Source of the DNA: Acanthosepion lycidas
Taxonomy: Eukaryota; Mollusca; Cephalopoda; Sepiida; Sepiidae
Assembly: GCA_963932145.1 (NCBI GenBank)
Contig: OZ010577.1
Span: forward strand, 18,561,789-18,625,788
Direction: 5' to 3'
Length of the DNA: 64,000 nt
Part shown: positions 30,243-41,224 of the stretch, piece by piece
Layout: each line of letters starts with the position of its first letter
Numbering within the stretch: the first letter of the stretch is position 1
Notes under the pieces: generated by a model
What the model was told of the DNA's origin: nothing
The model's database searches: none
What the model saw: only the letters and a program-made list of their open reading frames with translations
Made by a program: the position numbers and the translations under genes

Positions 30243-31555
30243 ACTAGGTCTGCTCTACTTACTGTATTGAACACTTTATTTAGTTATTTTGCTTACTCGT
30301 ATCAGAGTTTTTTGGTGGGGGCTTTGGACTTGCATGCTAGACGATTGCTTTCGGCTAATGTACATGTTCTTGGCTCTTTCTTTTTTTATCCTTTTTTTCT
30401 CTTTGGTATTGGTTTGATTATTTGCAAATCAAGACACTGAAGGTTTTCCGAACGAATATAATTTCTTATACTTGTAAGAGTATTACTACTATTAATATAT
30501 ATATATATATATATATAGTTTTGTGTATTTCTTAGTGATATCAAAGTCTCTCTGAGAACAAAGCATGTTTGTCATTTCTTTTCCTTTCAACCATTCTGTT
30601 TCAGAAATATATCTGTTATGAAATATTGGTGTTAATTAAATCATGGACATAATAATGGCCATAACAGTGCAAAGGCAAATGGGAGAATAAATCTTTTTTC
30701 TACATTTACATTAATTATTTTTATATCTGCTTTTTTCACTTCATATGTTTATTCTTTTATTTAATATTATTATAATATTTGGTTTTTATTCGATATTATT
30801 ATGAGATTTGTTTTGTTTTTTATTTAATATTCTATATTTTCCCCTCAATATTATTATGATTATATATTATCAAAGGAGCAAAGCCTGGCTAGACTTATGA
30901 ATATCTGAAATAAATTCAATTGCAAAAATTCACTAAACTTTCTACAAAATGTTTTAAAAAGACACTGACAATCTTCAGCTGGTTAAGGAATTCAGAATTG
31001 TTGTCCCCAATCAAGAAAATAGTTCCATTTTAAATTTATAAGAATTCACAAAAAATAAACAAACATTTTATTTTTATGATCTTTAAGATATTTTCTATAG
31101 AAAAAAATCCTTTTTAACAAAATACTCTATGAATTTGCACAATTACTGTTTATGAATTTAAAAAAAAATCTTTTTCAATGTTAAATATTTCATTTTTTTA
31201 TTTTTGCCTATTCCAAGGGCATAGTGAAAAAGTGAAATACAGATACAGTATTTAAGCTCATCTGACACATTTTCAAAGCTGTAGGCAATTTAGAAAAATA
31301 AATGTTTAGACAGATGCTTCTTTGTGTCTGCTTGTAATAATTGTTAACATATTCTCAAAGAAGCTAAGTCTTTGTTCACTGATAGAATGAGGGACTATTT
31401 CACTTATAGATTTGGAAGAGAATTTATGAGCAAAACATTCCACTTTATCAACAGAAAATGATGACACCTCAAATTGAGTGAAAAGATAAGGGAATAGAAG
31501 ACTTACCTTTATTTAACACACTATTACAGATCTACTGGTAGTTACATCAACCAAA
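30243..31555. other. AT-rich stretch, nothing recognised
   Basis: The first 200 bases (CTTGCATGCTAGACGATTGC and T-rich text) may belong to F2. A (TA)n tract sits at 30498-30519. The plus-strand frame across 30051-30440 is a by-product of the TA tract. Confidence 0.4.
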
Positions 31556-31559
31556 CATA

Positions 31560-32003
31560 TTAAACTTAATAGACAAACTAGTTGGTCTTGAACTGGCATT
31601 TCGGCTTCAGTCAATTTCCCACTAAGTCAGTTTCGCTGTGCCTTTTCTATAAATATTTTCATGGTAAATTTCTGATGAGCTTTCTTCTTTGTTACCTCTA
31701 CTTTATGAATTTAAGTGCATACTAGATTGGGAGTTAGGTCTTATTATTTTACAGTTGGAATGACTAACCATAGGTTTTATGTTAACAGTTTCTTCTCTTG
31801 AACTTGTCACATGTTGAACTTGCTTCCAGATTCTTGATTTCCAGTCAGCTTTGTATTTCAATTTTCAAAGATCAAATGTCAGTCATTATCTTTTATCTTC
31901 TTAATTTCTGTACTTGTGTTGTTTCTCACTCTTTAATAATGTTTTTTTTCTCATATTCTCTTACTTGGTAGCTTAATTGCCTTTCTTGCATTGAAATGAT
32001 ATG
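31560..32003 (+). repeat. LINE group A, 3' part
   Basis: Pieces read LALRLQSISH-type text (TGGCATTTCGGCTTCAGTCA), then the HGNF and LRYLYFMNLS region, then TTGATTTCCAGTCAGC, with the tail ending TTGCCTTTCTTGCATTGAAA and an A-rich run. All frames are broken. The A-run at the end is the left arm of the hairpin 32004-32080. Confidence 0.75.
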
Positions 32004-32080
32004 AAAAAAGAAGAAATGTTTAAGTTTCCAGCCCCTTATTATGATAAGGAGCTGGAAACTTAAACATTTTCTTCTTTTTT
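32004..32080. repeat. 36-bp near-perfect hairpin
   Basis: Left arm 32004-32039 and right arm 32044-32080 match in inverse except for one inserted A and one C/T change, with a 4-nt loop. The central text is AAGTTTCCAGCCCCTTAT. It lies exactly between two co-oriented LINE A copies. Confidence 0.88.
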
Positions 32081-32119
32081 CAAAGCTCAAAGGGTTAAGA
32101 AATGCCCATGAACAGAAGT

Positions 32120-32725
32120 CATTCTGCTGTCTGTAGAACTGTATAAATTAAAGGTTACCATTCGTCCATCCTTTGAATATTGCTGCCATATCTGGTCTAG
32201 TGCTTCTGTCATATATTTAGAGATTCTTGATAAAATCTAAAGAAAAATTTGCAATGTTATTGAACCTGATCTGGCATCTCGGTTGTAGTCAGTTTACCAC
32301 AACCATAACATAGCTTCCCTGTGCCTTTTCTATATATACTTTCATGGTAATTGTTTGGCTGAACTTTCCTCTATGGTAACTAGACTTTATGAATATAAGC
32401 ACAGTAGTAAATTGGTTGCAAGGTCTGATCCTTTTACAGTTGAAATACTAAATGAAACTGTAAGTTCTATGCTAATAGTTTCTTCTATAGCACTTCTCAC
32501 TTATGGAACTCTATTCCAGCTTCTTGCTTTCTAGTCAACTTTGATCTTCAAAAATTGAAATGCAATATCAGTTGTTATCTTCTGTCTTCTTAATTTCTGT
32601 TCTTTTATTGTTGCTCCCACTTCCTTAATAATATTTCTTTTTCTCTTTCTTTCACATTCAGTAAACCCTTGCATCTTATTTTCCTAATTGCCTTGCTTGA
32701 GGTGAATTGATAAAAAAAAAAAACA
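32120..32725 (+). repeat. LINE group A, 3' part
   Basis: Frames in order: LKVTIRPSFEYCCHIWSSAS, the ILDKI and CNVIEPDLASRL pieces, the NHNIASLCLF region, then LVARSDPFTVEILNET, followed by the tail CTTCAAAAATTGAAATGCAA, CAGTAAACCCTTGCATCTTA and TTGCCTTGCTTGAGGTGAAT plus poly-A. The second-longest group A copy here. Confidence 0.85.
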
Positions 32726-32954
32726 TTTATCAAAATTATAGATTTGATGTTATATTAAAAGATGTCACTTTTTACAGCTCAGAAGAGAACCAATTTCTGA
32801 CCATCAAGAGTTTTAGTTTAAAAATTAAAATATATATAGACAATTCCTCATCACAGAAGTGAAATACAAAATTATCAGTGAGCTGTAGGAACTGGCCATG
32901 ATGACCAAATGTTGAAAACTCTCTGAATATGCTCAAAAAATGAACTACTGATGT

Positions 32955-33240
32955 CCTTTATGATGGCAGCATAGTGGATAATGTAGTTGGTTAAAATATG
33001 TAAATGTCTTCCAGTCATTGTGAGTTCAATCCCTGGATCTGATAGTGAAACAGTTTATACATGGATTTTATCAGAAAAGAGCAAGAACAGGGACAAAATA
33101 ACAAAATAAATAAAAATTACCAAATATTGCATACCAGCCAAACAATGGAGACCTGAAGATAGAGTGTACCTGGCTGAAACATTGTGGCTATTATAACATC
33201 TATAATAATACATTGTTCAAAATATTAAACTGTAACTTCC
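32955..33240 (+). repeat. SINE-1 copy
   Basis: Head GGCAGCATAGTGGATAATG and B box GTGAGTTCAATCCC, then CCCTGGATCTGATAG. The middle is replaced or deleted (AACAGGGACAAAATAACA). The 3' part ACCTGAAGATAGAGTGTACC, TGGCTGAAACATTGTGGC is kept. Confidence 0.72.
33153..33180 (+). ncRNA. Hammerhead-like core in SINE-1
   Basis: CTGAAGA (33153-33159), 16 nt, GAAAC (33176-33180). Both conserved blocks match the core consensus with A at the variable position. The spacer is shorter than the 21 nt of other SINE-1 copies and pairs poorly. Confidence 0.33.
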
Positions 33241-33469
33241 ATTTTTAGAAAATATAAAATGTATAATCCCATTAAAAATACGTTTGTTTTTATTTTTTGC
33301 TTATTTGTTTCTGGCTTCTTACAAAAGAATTTTTTTTTTGTTTTTTCAATAAAAGTATATTATCTGTCATTATTAATTCTTTGGCTAGTAATATCTTTTT
33401 ATCTTAATTCAAGTGGCTATATATGTAGAAAAATAAGGCAAGGGTTTGTTGAGGCTGGAGAAAACACTT

Positions 33470-33990
33470 AGCAGGTATAAGGGGATTGTTCTCTTGACAG
33501 TTAAGAGGGAATTGGCAGAGAAGGGAAAGAGAACAGGAAGAAATAAAAAAACAGATTTTAATGACAAGCGAAGCCACTGCCTCAGAAACCACATCTCAGC
33601 AGGCGATGCATAGCAAATCTCTGGTGATAACAGAGTGGGTCTCATCAAAAGTAGACTGCTGACTGCTGTTTTTCCCATTACTTTTATTGACAGGAGACAG
33701 TTGTACCCTGATCTTCACAAGTTGTGTTGAGACCTGTATCTGGATATGCCAAATTGTTCTGCTGCTAACCAAGAAACCCAGATATGACTATCCTGGACGG
33801 CCATCTCTGCATGCAATTTGGGACCCTCTTTTGTATCTGTACTGATACATGTTCACCATATACACGTCACAAATGTGTGAGCAGTGTATTGGTGTGGAAA
33901 ATGAAATTGGTGAGCAAGGTTCAAATTCCTGCCTTGTCTGTTCCATTCACTCTCACATTAATTCTTATCTCTTCTCCATCTTGAATGAAA
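33470..33990 (+). repeat. Repeat D copy
   Basis: Alignable with 54763-55168: GCCTCAGAAACCAC, GACTGCTGTTTTTCCCATTA, CTTTTATTGACAGGAGACA, GAGACCTGTATCTGGATATG, CCAAATTGTTCTGCTGCTAA, CTTTTGTATCTGTACTGATA. A possible B box (AAGGTTCAAATTCCTG) near 33921 hints at a tRNA-derived part. Family unknown. Short open frames here are not conserved between the two copies. Confidence 0.65.
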
Positions 33991-35438
33991 AAAACAGGGT
34001 AGACTGGGCTCTCTTACTTTGAATGGCATGCAGTCTAAGAGAAGAGAAATAAAATTCCAAACTGTGGAGTAGACAATGGAAAAATGTACCACTATATTTA
34101 CTGAGAATGCATGTCAATTTACTGATAAGAAAGATAAGGAATCTGTGGAGGTTCATGATTGCCTATGGCCAGGAAGAACATGGTATTTGGAAAATTAATA
34201 TTATGAGTCTCTGTTAAAAAACAATTGCAACATATTAGATGATGAGGAAAAATAAGAGGTGGCAAAATAGATAAATTTGAAGTATATGGGTCCCTGTAGC
34301 TGTCATGTTAAGCCATACTTCACAAGAAAAAGGGATGTGAGTTTTTCATAAGACTTCTTCTTTAATTCTGTTTACTAATGGCTACAAAATGATATTCAAG
34401 TTGTTGGTGCCATATTTGAGAAATTTATTAATTATGTCATACATAGCAAATAAGCTTTTACACTTAAATCCCTAAAACAAATTCTGCACTTAAACTTGCA
34501 GTAAGTGATGTATCCATGCTAAAAAAAGCCTCAAATGTGATAAATTGACTACATGGCAAGAAGACAATCATCTTCCAAAGACACTCCTATTTGTGGAACT
34601 AACCACTGGCTAATGAGAAAGAACTTCTTCACTGAAGAGATACAAGAATTTCTTTAAAAAGACTCTTGTCTCCTGTAGAAGTAATTATCATCAGTGAGAA
34701 AATAGAAACCACTATGGAAATACAAGATCTACCAGACAAGCTACTTTGCAGAATCATGCTGACAAAAAAAAAATGACCAGAAGGAACAAGGTAGTTGCAC
34801 AAAGCCTGGGGCTCTACTAGCTGTCAAACAATCTCCTGCAGTCAGTGGGGAGAAATAAGCCTCTCCTGTATGGGGTGTATTGAGAACCTACAGCATGGAA
34901 AATATTTCCCAGTCTTTGTTTGTGAAGCTGAGCCATGAGATAATCAGCTTGAAAATAGGCAAGAAGCTAAAATCTCTTGAGATCAGCATCAACTAATCAT
35001 GATGAGAAATATCTAGTGTTTCTTTTTCTAAAGAGCACTTGAAATACTTCATGATAAACAGTCAACATTTTTTTTCTTCATTTCTTAAATAATCCTCTTT
35101 ATTAAACAAATGCTGTCTCATCTTTTTGTCTGGTTCTTCTTTCCATTTATTTACTCATTGTTCTGTTATCTAAAAATGGAAAAAATGCACAGTTCATAAA
35201 CTCTAAATGTTGGCCCTACCATACTTGTGTAAAGTCAATACTGAGACTTATTTAGCACCCTATTTTTGCAGAATTTGACCTATGACATTTCCTTTTTTTC
35301 AATATGGGAGACATCCATCTAATTCTGTACACATCCCAGAGATGCATTTTATAATGGGTCATCCAGAAATCAGATATTGCCATGAACATCAATGTATGCT
35401 ATCGTTCAACAATACAAAGGGAAATGTTCCCTAGCAAA
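33991..35438. other. Stretch without recognised gene
   Basis: A short piece at 34145-34178 (GGAGGTTCATGATTGCCTAT) resembles the RTE 3' end. The rest is moderately AT-rich, with no supported frame on either strand. Confidence 0.4.
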
Positions 35439-35619
35439 TGGACCACCAGTTAACTGTTATTTAAACCTTGTTTTTTTTAATCATTTAATCCCAAAGCAAG
35501 GCAATAAAGCCACTAAGACACAGTCTAAAAAGTAGATGCTGTTTCTACATGTAGCAGATTGTGTGACTCACATGACTTAAAAATTTCAGTCATTAACACA
35601 TTCATGAGTTGTCAAGACT
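35439..35619 (-). repeat. 180-bp duplicated segment, copy 1
   Basis: Nearly identical to 36325-36504. Its left part is a minus-strand LINE A 3' tail (AATCATTTAATCCCAAAGCA, AGGCAATAAAGCCACTAAGA); the right part (GTGACTCACATGACTTAAAA) is not LINE. The shared non-LINE flank means one segment was duplicated locally. Confidence 0.88.
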
Positions 35620-35649
35620 ATTGAAGGATGGGTGTTTTTACTGAGTTAG

Positions 35650-35860
35650 CATGTTTGAATTGGCTGTCAACCGAGGTTAGAGAAACTAGAGTCTACCCTG
35701 CTCACCCATAACTCTGGGGTGGAGCAGTTATAGATTCATATCTTTCCTAAGTGTATTTTTGCAAAAGTGAATCTAACAAACTCGGACAGAATTCAAATTC
35801 AGTTTGCCAATTTCTCTTTCTAAAAGCTGATAACTGATACCCTACCCACACATCCTATAA
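35650..35860 (-). repeat. SINE-2 copy, diverged
   Basis: Minus strand: GAGTCTACCCTGCTCACCCA, TAACTCTGGGGTGGAGCAG, GATTCATATCTTTCCTAAGT and AGTGAATCTAACAAACTCGG match SINE-2. The B box survives as CTGAATTTGAATTC-like text. Confidence 0.55.
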
Positions 35861-36239
35861 ATGGACATTGAATGTCTCCCAAATTAATTTTTGTTTTTTC
35901 AGTATTAACTGTAATATTCAGGAGTGGCAAAGTTTAAGTTTGCTCCACATAAATGTAATCACTATTAGCCATTTCAAAAAACCTGCTGTGAAACTAATTC
36001 AATGTTGAAACTTGTAAGAAAAACACTCAATAAGGTTGAATGCGGTTTATTGACCAGCCAAGAAATTAGAAATGGAACTTCCTTTTTTCTTTTTAAATAC
36101 ACATTTTCTATTTGATCTTACATCATTTGGCCAGCACTAAGATTACTAATAGATGTGAAGACATTGCATAGGATGAACACTTTTATGTATATCTTTCCTA
36201 CACTTTAGTTCTTAGTGTGGGATTTTCAGGAAGTATAAT

Positions 36240-36324
36240 CAGTAGTATCTCGGAATGAGAAATCAGAGAGCTAAGTTTGAATTTCTAGTTGGGCTTGTTA
36301 CATTAACTGACATTCAAATGCCTT
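36240..36324 (+). repeat. SINE-2 head fragment
   Basis: AATGAGAAATCAGAGAGCTA followed by AAGTTTGAATTTCTAGTTGG resembles the B-box region of SINE-2 (compare AATCAGAGAGCTGAGTTTG). It is interrupted at 36325 by the duplicated segment, and 36505-36530 (CCTCCAGCTATGGGTTAAAT) resumes SINE-2 text. The 180-bp segment therefore appears inserted in a SINE-2 here. Confidence 0.45.
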
Positions 36325-36504
36325 TGGACCACCAGTTAACTGTTATTTGAATCTTGTTTTTTCAATCATTTAATCCCAAAGCAAGGCAATAAAGCCACTA
36401 AGACACAGTCTAAAAAGTAGATGCTGTCTCCACATGTGGCAGATTGTGTAACTCACATGACTTAAAAATTTCAGTCATTGACACATTCATGAGTTGTCAA
36501 GACT
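36325..36504 (-). repeat. 180-bp duplicated segment, copy 2
   Basis: Direct copy of 35439-35619, 886 bp away and differing at about ten sites. SINE-2 text lies on both sides (see 36240-36324), which would make this the derived copy. Confidence 0.88.
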
Positions 36505-36729
36505 CCCTCCAGCTATGGGTTAAATAGCAAGATTTGTATCTTGAAAAATCATTGTTATTCTCAAAAAATGTTAATGGAATAGTCACTCACAAATAAAAAA
36601 ATGGATTATTATTACAATTTAAAATATGTTTCAGCTTTAAATAATCAATGAAGTGTTGACAAACCATAAAAACAAATTAATCAATAGTTCTTAGTGTACC
36701 AAATAGGAGTATGGATAATTTGTCCACTG

Positions 36730-37390
36730 TGGATTATACTGGTATTCTGTTGTTGGGGTGCAAGTTTGACTTAATGAACCTGAGGATTCATTGGTAGCAG
36801 GTGGTCATCCTGGAGTATTTGAACTGACAGGAGTCTTGGGAATATTTAGTGGATCAGTCTTGGGAATATCTAGTAGATTGGAAGTCATGATGTTTGAAAG
36901 CTGGAAGAAAGCATAGTCTGTCGAATTTCTGAGGCCACTCTGAAGATTGAATGCACCATAGGACAGGTGAAAGGGTTTTTTTTTGCCTAGATCATATGCC
37001 ATCTTAATTCAGCAGCAAAAAGGAACAAGGTAAGGCCCTGGCTCAATACTGTCACTGGTTTCAACAACTGACACATGTGACCCAACTTCTGAAGAATGGT
37101 ATTGCAAGGTCTGAGCCTTGATAGGTTGCATGCACCATGATACCTGTTAAAATATTTCTTGTAGCCATTCTTTGCTCTGGTGTTGTACTGGCAGATTAGA
37201 TTCTTATCAATCTTCTGTGGGTCATGTTTAACCACAGTGCAGGCATCATTGTCTGTAGTTGACACCAAAAACCAAGTTGATAGTTGATTGAACTCAGTCC
37301 AATTGGTGAGGGTTGCCATGGCTTTGTATATAAGTAGAGCCCAAAACAGGTTCCTCTGCTGCAGGATGCACCACTTTTTTTCATAATTTA
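36730..37390 (-). pseudogene. Unrecognised coding-like block
   Basis: Two neighbouring minus-strand frames with normal-looking composition. The first (37319-36987, 110 codons) opens MATLTNWTEFNQLSTWFLVS and contains NLICQYNTRAKNGYKKYFNR. The second (37002-36805) opens MAYDLGKKKPFHLSYGAFNL and runs on past one TGA to a PQWTNYPYSYLVH ending near 36700. A third frame (37384-37196) begins MKKSGASCSRGTCFGLYLYT. They overlap at 36987-37002, as a frameshifted single reading frame would. No domain was recognised. A processed pseudogene or an unclassified element remnant are both possible. No polyadenylation run marks a 3' end. Confidence 0.4.
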
Positions 37391-37394
37391 AAAG

Positions 37395-37680
37395 TTACTT
37401 GACATAAAATGTCAAAATCTCACCAATTTACAGTTGAGCTGGCTAGATGTAGCCGTATGTTCTATGCTAACAGCTTCTTTTCTTATCTTTGTCACTTATA
37501 TAACTCCCTTCCATCTCCATGCTTTCCAGCAAACTTTAACTACAATAACAATCACTATCTACTATCCTCCTAATTACTCTTTCCTCTTCCCATTTATTAT
37601 TAATGTTTCTGTTTCTAATTCTTCCACACTCAGTAACCCCTTGTGTCTTAGTGGCTTTTCTGCCTATTTTTAAATATCTA
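37395..37680 (+). repeat. LINE group A, 3' end
   Basis: The open piece reads MSWLDVAVCSMLTASFLIFV and then NVSVSNSSTLSNPLCLSGFS, with TCAGTAACCCCTTGTGTCTT in the tail. It closely resembles the end of the copy at 9880-10690. Confidence 0.8.
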
Positions 37681-38329
37681 GAGAAATAGTCCACCAGTAC
37701 AAGGTACAAACTATCTTTTACTTCACATATGTCTGCATTAAACATTTGAAATGATCATTCAGGGAAAGGAGTTTTTCTCAGAGTTTTCCTGTTTTCTTCA
37801 AATACATGATTGGGACCCTCTTAATTATATCTCTGGCTACCATACTGAACATCTTGAACAATACCAACATTTCATTATATCTTGTCCATCATGAATGGCT
37901 TTCAGAATTTCATTCCACAAAGAGGCCAGTAATCTTGTTACTCTTTTTAAGCATTCCTTTATATATACTCTGTTGTAGAACTCTCACAGGTTAGAGTTTA
38001 TAATTTTCTATTGGTTGGCCAGTTAACATTTGTCTTAAGATCTCATCCTCTTGTATCAGTGGCAAATAGGGGTGCAGGTATTGCATTGGGTTAACTCTTT
38101 AAAAACTGATTAATAACAGCATTTTCTGTTTTACTTGATCATGACAGTAAGCAACTTTGGTGATTGTTATACCTTGTGCTAAAAGGTCACAAAAGATAAA
38201 ACTTTGTACATTTCACTAACTGCTCATCATGACCTTATAGGAACACAACTTTGCTTTTCATGCTGACAAAACTTTCTTTAAACAAAATATAACACAATAA
38301 AAATGATCAACTACATTCCTTACTTTCAT
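37681..38329. other. AT-rich stretch, nothing recognised
   Basis: No supported frame or repeat family. Confidence 0.35.
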
Positions 38330-38584
38330 CAGTTTGAACCTTTATAATTTATATCCTCTATGCAGCAAACACAGAGCCAAATCATCTTTATTTTCTTTGT
38401 ATTCCATTGGTAAGGAGGAAGTCCTACTCAGTCATCTTCTTAAGAACCACTACTTTGTGGAACAGACTCTGAAGAGAACCCTTCTCCAGTCACTACAGTG
38501 TTAAGCAAGCTGTAAGTGAATCCTCATAATCTGCATTTACATCCTCCTCTTACATCCATATAACCTCATTCGGTGTATCTTGGG
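38330..38584 (+). repeat. LINE group B, 3' part
   Basis: TTTCTTTGTATTCCATTGGT, AAGAACCACTACTTTGTGGA and CAGACTCTGAAGAGAACCCT correspond to the SLYSIG / PKNHCFAEQTP region of the group B copy at 41225-41915. It ends next to a mariner fragment. Confidence 0.62.
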
Positions 38585-38829
38585 AAAGATGAACTGAAGG
38601 CAAGGATTATAGCAGCATTTACCAACTTAAACTAGGAGACGGCAGAAAAGTTGCAGGAGATTCCAAAGTCGTCTGGAGGCTGTGGCTGAAGTGAATGGTA
38701 ATTTTATTGACTAAATATACTCTTTAGTATTTCAAGATATTTTTGTGTAATTTTGGTAAATATATGTGTTAAAATGAGATGTTAGTATTATTTTCATTTT
38801 TGTACAATTTAGGCAATAATTTATCCATT
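38585..38829 (+). mobile_element. Tc1/mariner 3' fragment
   Basis: Matches 22641-22880 of the Tc1/mariner copy: AAAGATGAACTGAAGGCAAG, GGAGATTCCAAAGTCGTCTG, then TAAATATACTCTTTAGTATT and TTAAAATGAGATGTTAGTAT. It stops a few bases short of the right inverted end and is followed at once by (TC)n(TA)n. The 5' three-quarters are absent. Confidence 0.87.
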
Positions 38830-38830
38830 G

Positions 38831-38883
<53 letters not shown>

Positions 38884-39085
38884 GTTAATCTGTCATTTTT
38901 TTGTAAATCAATATACTTGCATTTAAAATGTGTCCCATCATTATGGTTCACACTATATATATATATTTATATACACACACACACACTTACATCTCCTCAA
39001 AATGACATTGCATGTTGTCAATGTATATATAAGTTTTAAGATCCACTTATGTCACTACCAAAATTACATGCATTTTATCTATCTA

Positions 39086-39127
<42 letters not shown>

Positions 39128-39208
39128 AAATGTATGTGTGTGTATTTTCAAGATGTCCTTATATGTCTCCTCAAAAATTACATTACCTGCTGTCAGTATG
39201 TGTGAGTG

Positions 39209-39236
<28 letters not shown>
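38831..39236. repeat. Cluster of TC/TA/CA microsatellites
   Basis: (TC)n(TA)n at 38831-38882, TA and CA tracts at 38952-38987, (TA)n at 39086-39125 and 39209-39235. Segments between share TCTCCTCAAAA(A/T)GACATTGC-like text (38992 and 39166), so this is a locally duplicated unit of about 170 bp. Many overlapping open frames here are only repeat translations. Confidence 0.8.
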
Positions 39237-39239
<3 letters not shown>

Positions 39240-40006
39240 GTTGTACTTACATCTCTCCACAAACATTCTATTGCCTGTTGTTAATCATGACAGCTTTGAG
39301 AAAACACTGTCAGCATATTTATAATCATATTTTCTAGAAAGGGCCTGTACATCCAGGCAACAATCCTATAACACTGCTGCATTTAAATTGTTAATAATTG
39401 ATAAAGTTTAATCCCTGATAAGATATTGTTAAATAATAGTTTCAGACTATTATTTTTTAGTGGCAGTGTATTTTTACTTGAACCTCCTGGTAGACAAAAT
39501 AGGGATGTCAATTTTGATTGGCTGAGCCAAACATAGGAATGTTAGAGAGATAGAGAGTTATTTTGTGGAGTTAGGTTTTATACACATACACATTAGTCGT
39601 AGGTTTTTTTGTGTCTCGGGAACATGCTTCTCAGTGGGGTGGGATAGCAACTGGCTAGTTAGAAGATATATACATCAACATGTTTAATAAAATAGATAAG
39701 CTTAAAAATCCTTTTTGTCGAAGTTCTCATTTTACCTCTGAACAAACCAACTAGCAATTACCAGCCAGGAGATGCCAGAAAGAAGGTAACATATGAGTGA
39801 ATCAAGACCGTCACCCTAAGACCATCACCCTAAGACCATCCCCAGAACGAAGTGAGTATACAACAATATAGTTTCATGCTAAATATAGTTGGTTCATGTT
39901 GGCTAATCTTTCATATATGGTGCCTATTCTGTTAATGTGCTTTTCAGCTTTTAGTCTGTGGTCAAATGATTTCTAAAGTTAACCAGCAACATGCCTTGTT
40001 AGTACT
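39237..40006. other. Stretch without recognised gene
   Basis: ACCATCACCCTAAG-type triplication at 39807-39840. A block at 39480-39790 with AATAAAATAGATAAGC might be LTR-derived, but the evidence is too thin to call. Confidence 0.35.
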
Positions 40007-40830
40007 GTTACGCCCCGGGTTTTGTTGGCACTACAATAACTGGGAAACAACGAGAAAATGAAAAAAATTAAACACGAGTATCCCAGGGTTCAATGTAAAA
40101 TTAAAGAAAAGAACGATGGGAGTGAAATTCTCCAATTCCAGACGTCGGTGAACGCAGTGAGAAAACGAACAATATGCAGAAACAGGACAACAGAAGATGA
40201 CACGAGAGTATACAATACAAATATTTTATTTATGAAATATACAAGGTATGAAATTAAGGAAAACAAAACTAAATAATACAAGTGATGGGGAGATAATTTA
40301 TCAGTGAAATATATACCAATGCGACAAAATATATACGAAAATAGAGACAGCAGATTATAGAATATATGTAAACATGCAAAAACTTACATAACGTCGGGAT
40401 CAATGTCGATCGATTATTATCAGGGGTACTGTTCGATAGAAAAGATGTTCATACACTTCTCCGAAAGTAAAGGATGGAATTGCTAATGTCCTATAAGTTT
40501 TGATTGACGCTGTCCAATCCTTGTTGATGGTGAGAACTACATGCAGATAAATCACTGGAATATAGCTGACTTGAGTTGAGGATACTGTTCAAGATTCTCT
40601 AATTGTTCATTTGGTGTTCCTCTGAAAACAAACAGCAAAATCTGGATTTGGTGACACCCTCTTCTTCCAACTGCAAACAACTAAGACTAATTCTGGTGAT
40701 GTTCGCTTCCTCTGATGGCAAAAAACTAAGTGAAGTTTTTTGGCCTAATTGAACTGGATACAAAAAAAATATCTCCATAATCTGCATATTCAAAGAAATA
40801 AAAAATTTAATATTCCTATGTCTTGTCACA
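40007..40830 (-). other. Possible solo-LTR-like fossil
   Basis: The left edge TGTTACGCCCCGGGTTTTGT is typical of the terminal bases of many Gypsy-type LTRs read inverted. On the minus strand an AATAAA-type signal (TTTCATAAATAAAATATTTG) lies about 200 bp inside. The segment keeps more CpG than its flanks. The other boundary and target duplication are not clear, and no internal protein region is present. If correct it is a single old terminal repeat, not a complete element. Confidence 0.25.
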
Positions 40831-41224
40831 TATACACAATGTACTAAAAGTATACTTATAAAATCTGAGGTGGGGGTACAATTATTGGGTTAACGTAAAA
40901 GTACTTAGATGAGAGACTCCTCCCACTTTTAGAATGCAGAGAGGTGATAAAATATGGAGGTACATAGAATGATAAACTGTTGTTTTGGATCATATCTTGG
41001 TGGAGGAACATCACTGTCAACAGCAAGGAGATCACATCTCTAAAAAATGAGAGACTGCAACCTCTAGTAAGATTTGCAACCACTAACTGAACCAAATCAC
41101 TTGAAATGTAACTGAAAAACATTATGATGATTGAATCGGTTATGGTACATCTATATATTGTGATACCACAGTTCTAAAATTGGTTTGTAGCATTCAGTAC
41201 CTTCAAAACCAAGCTAGTACCTTT

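Noticed and set aside
36730-37390. Functional host gene
   Set aside because: Frames are interrupted and overlap as if shifted; no splice-site pattern was found that would join them cleanly.
38769-39324. Several overlapping frames of 60-91 codons rich in IYIY
   Set aside because: Translations of (TA)n and (TC)n microsatellites; no protein family and no conserved start.
39480-39790. Possible LTR (AATAAAATAGATAAGC, TTTGATTGGCTGAGCC)
   Set aside because: No partner repeat, no clear TG...CA ends and no target duplication; too weak to annotate.
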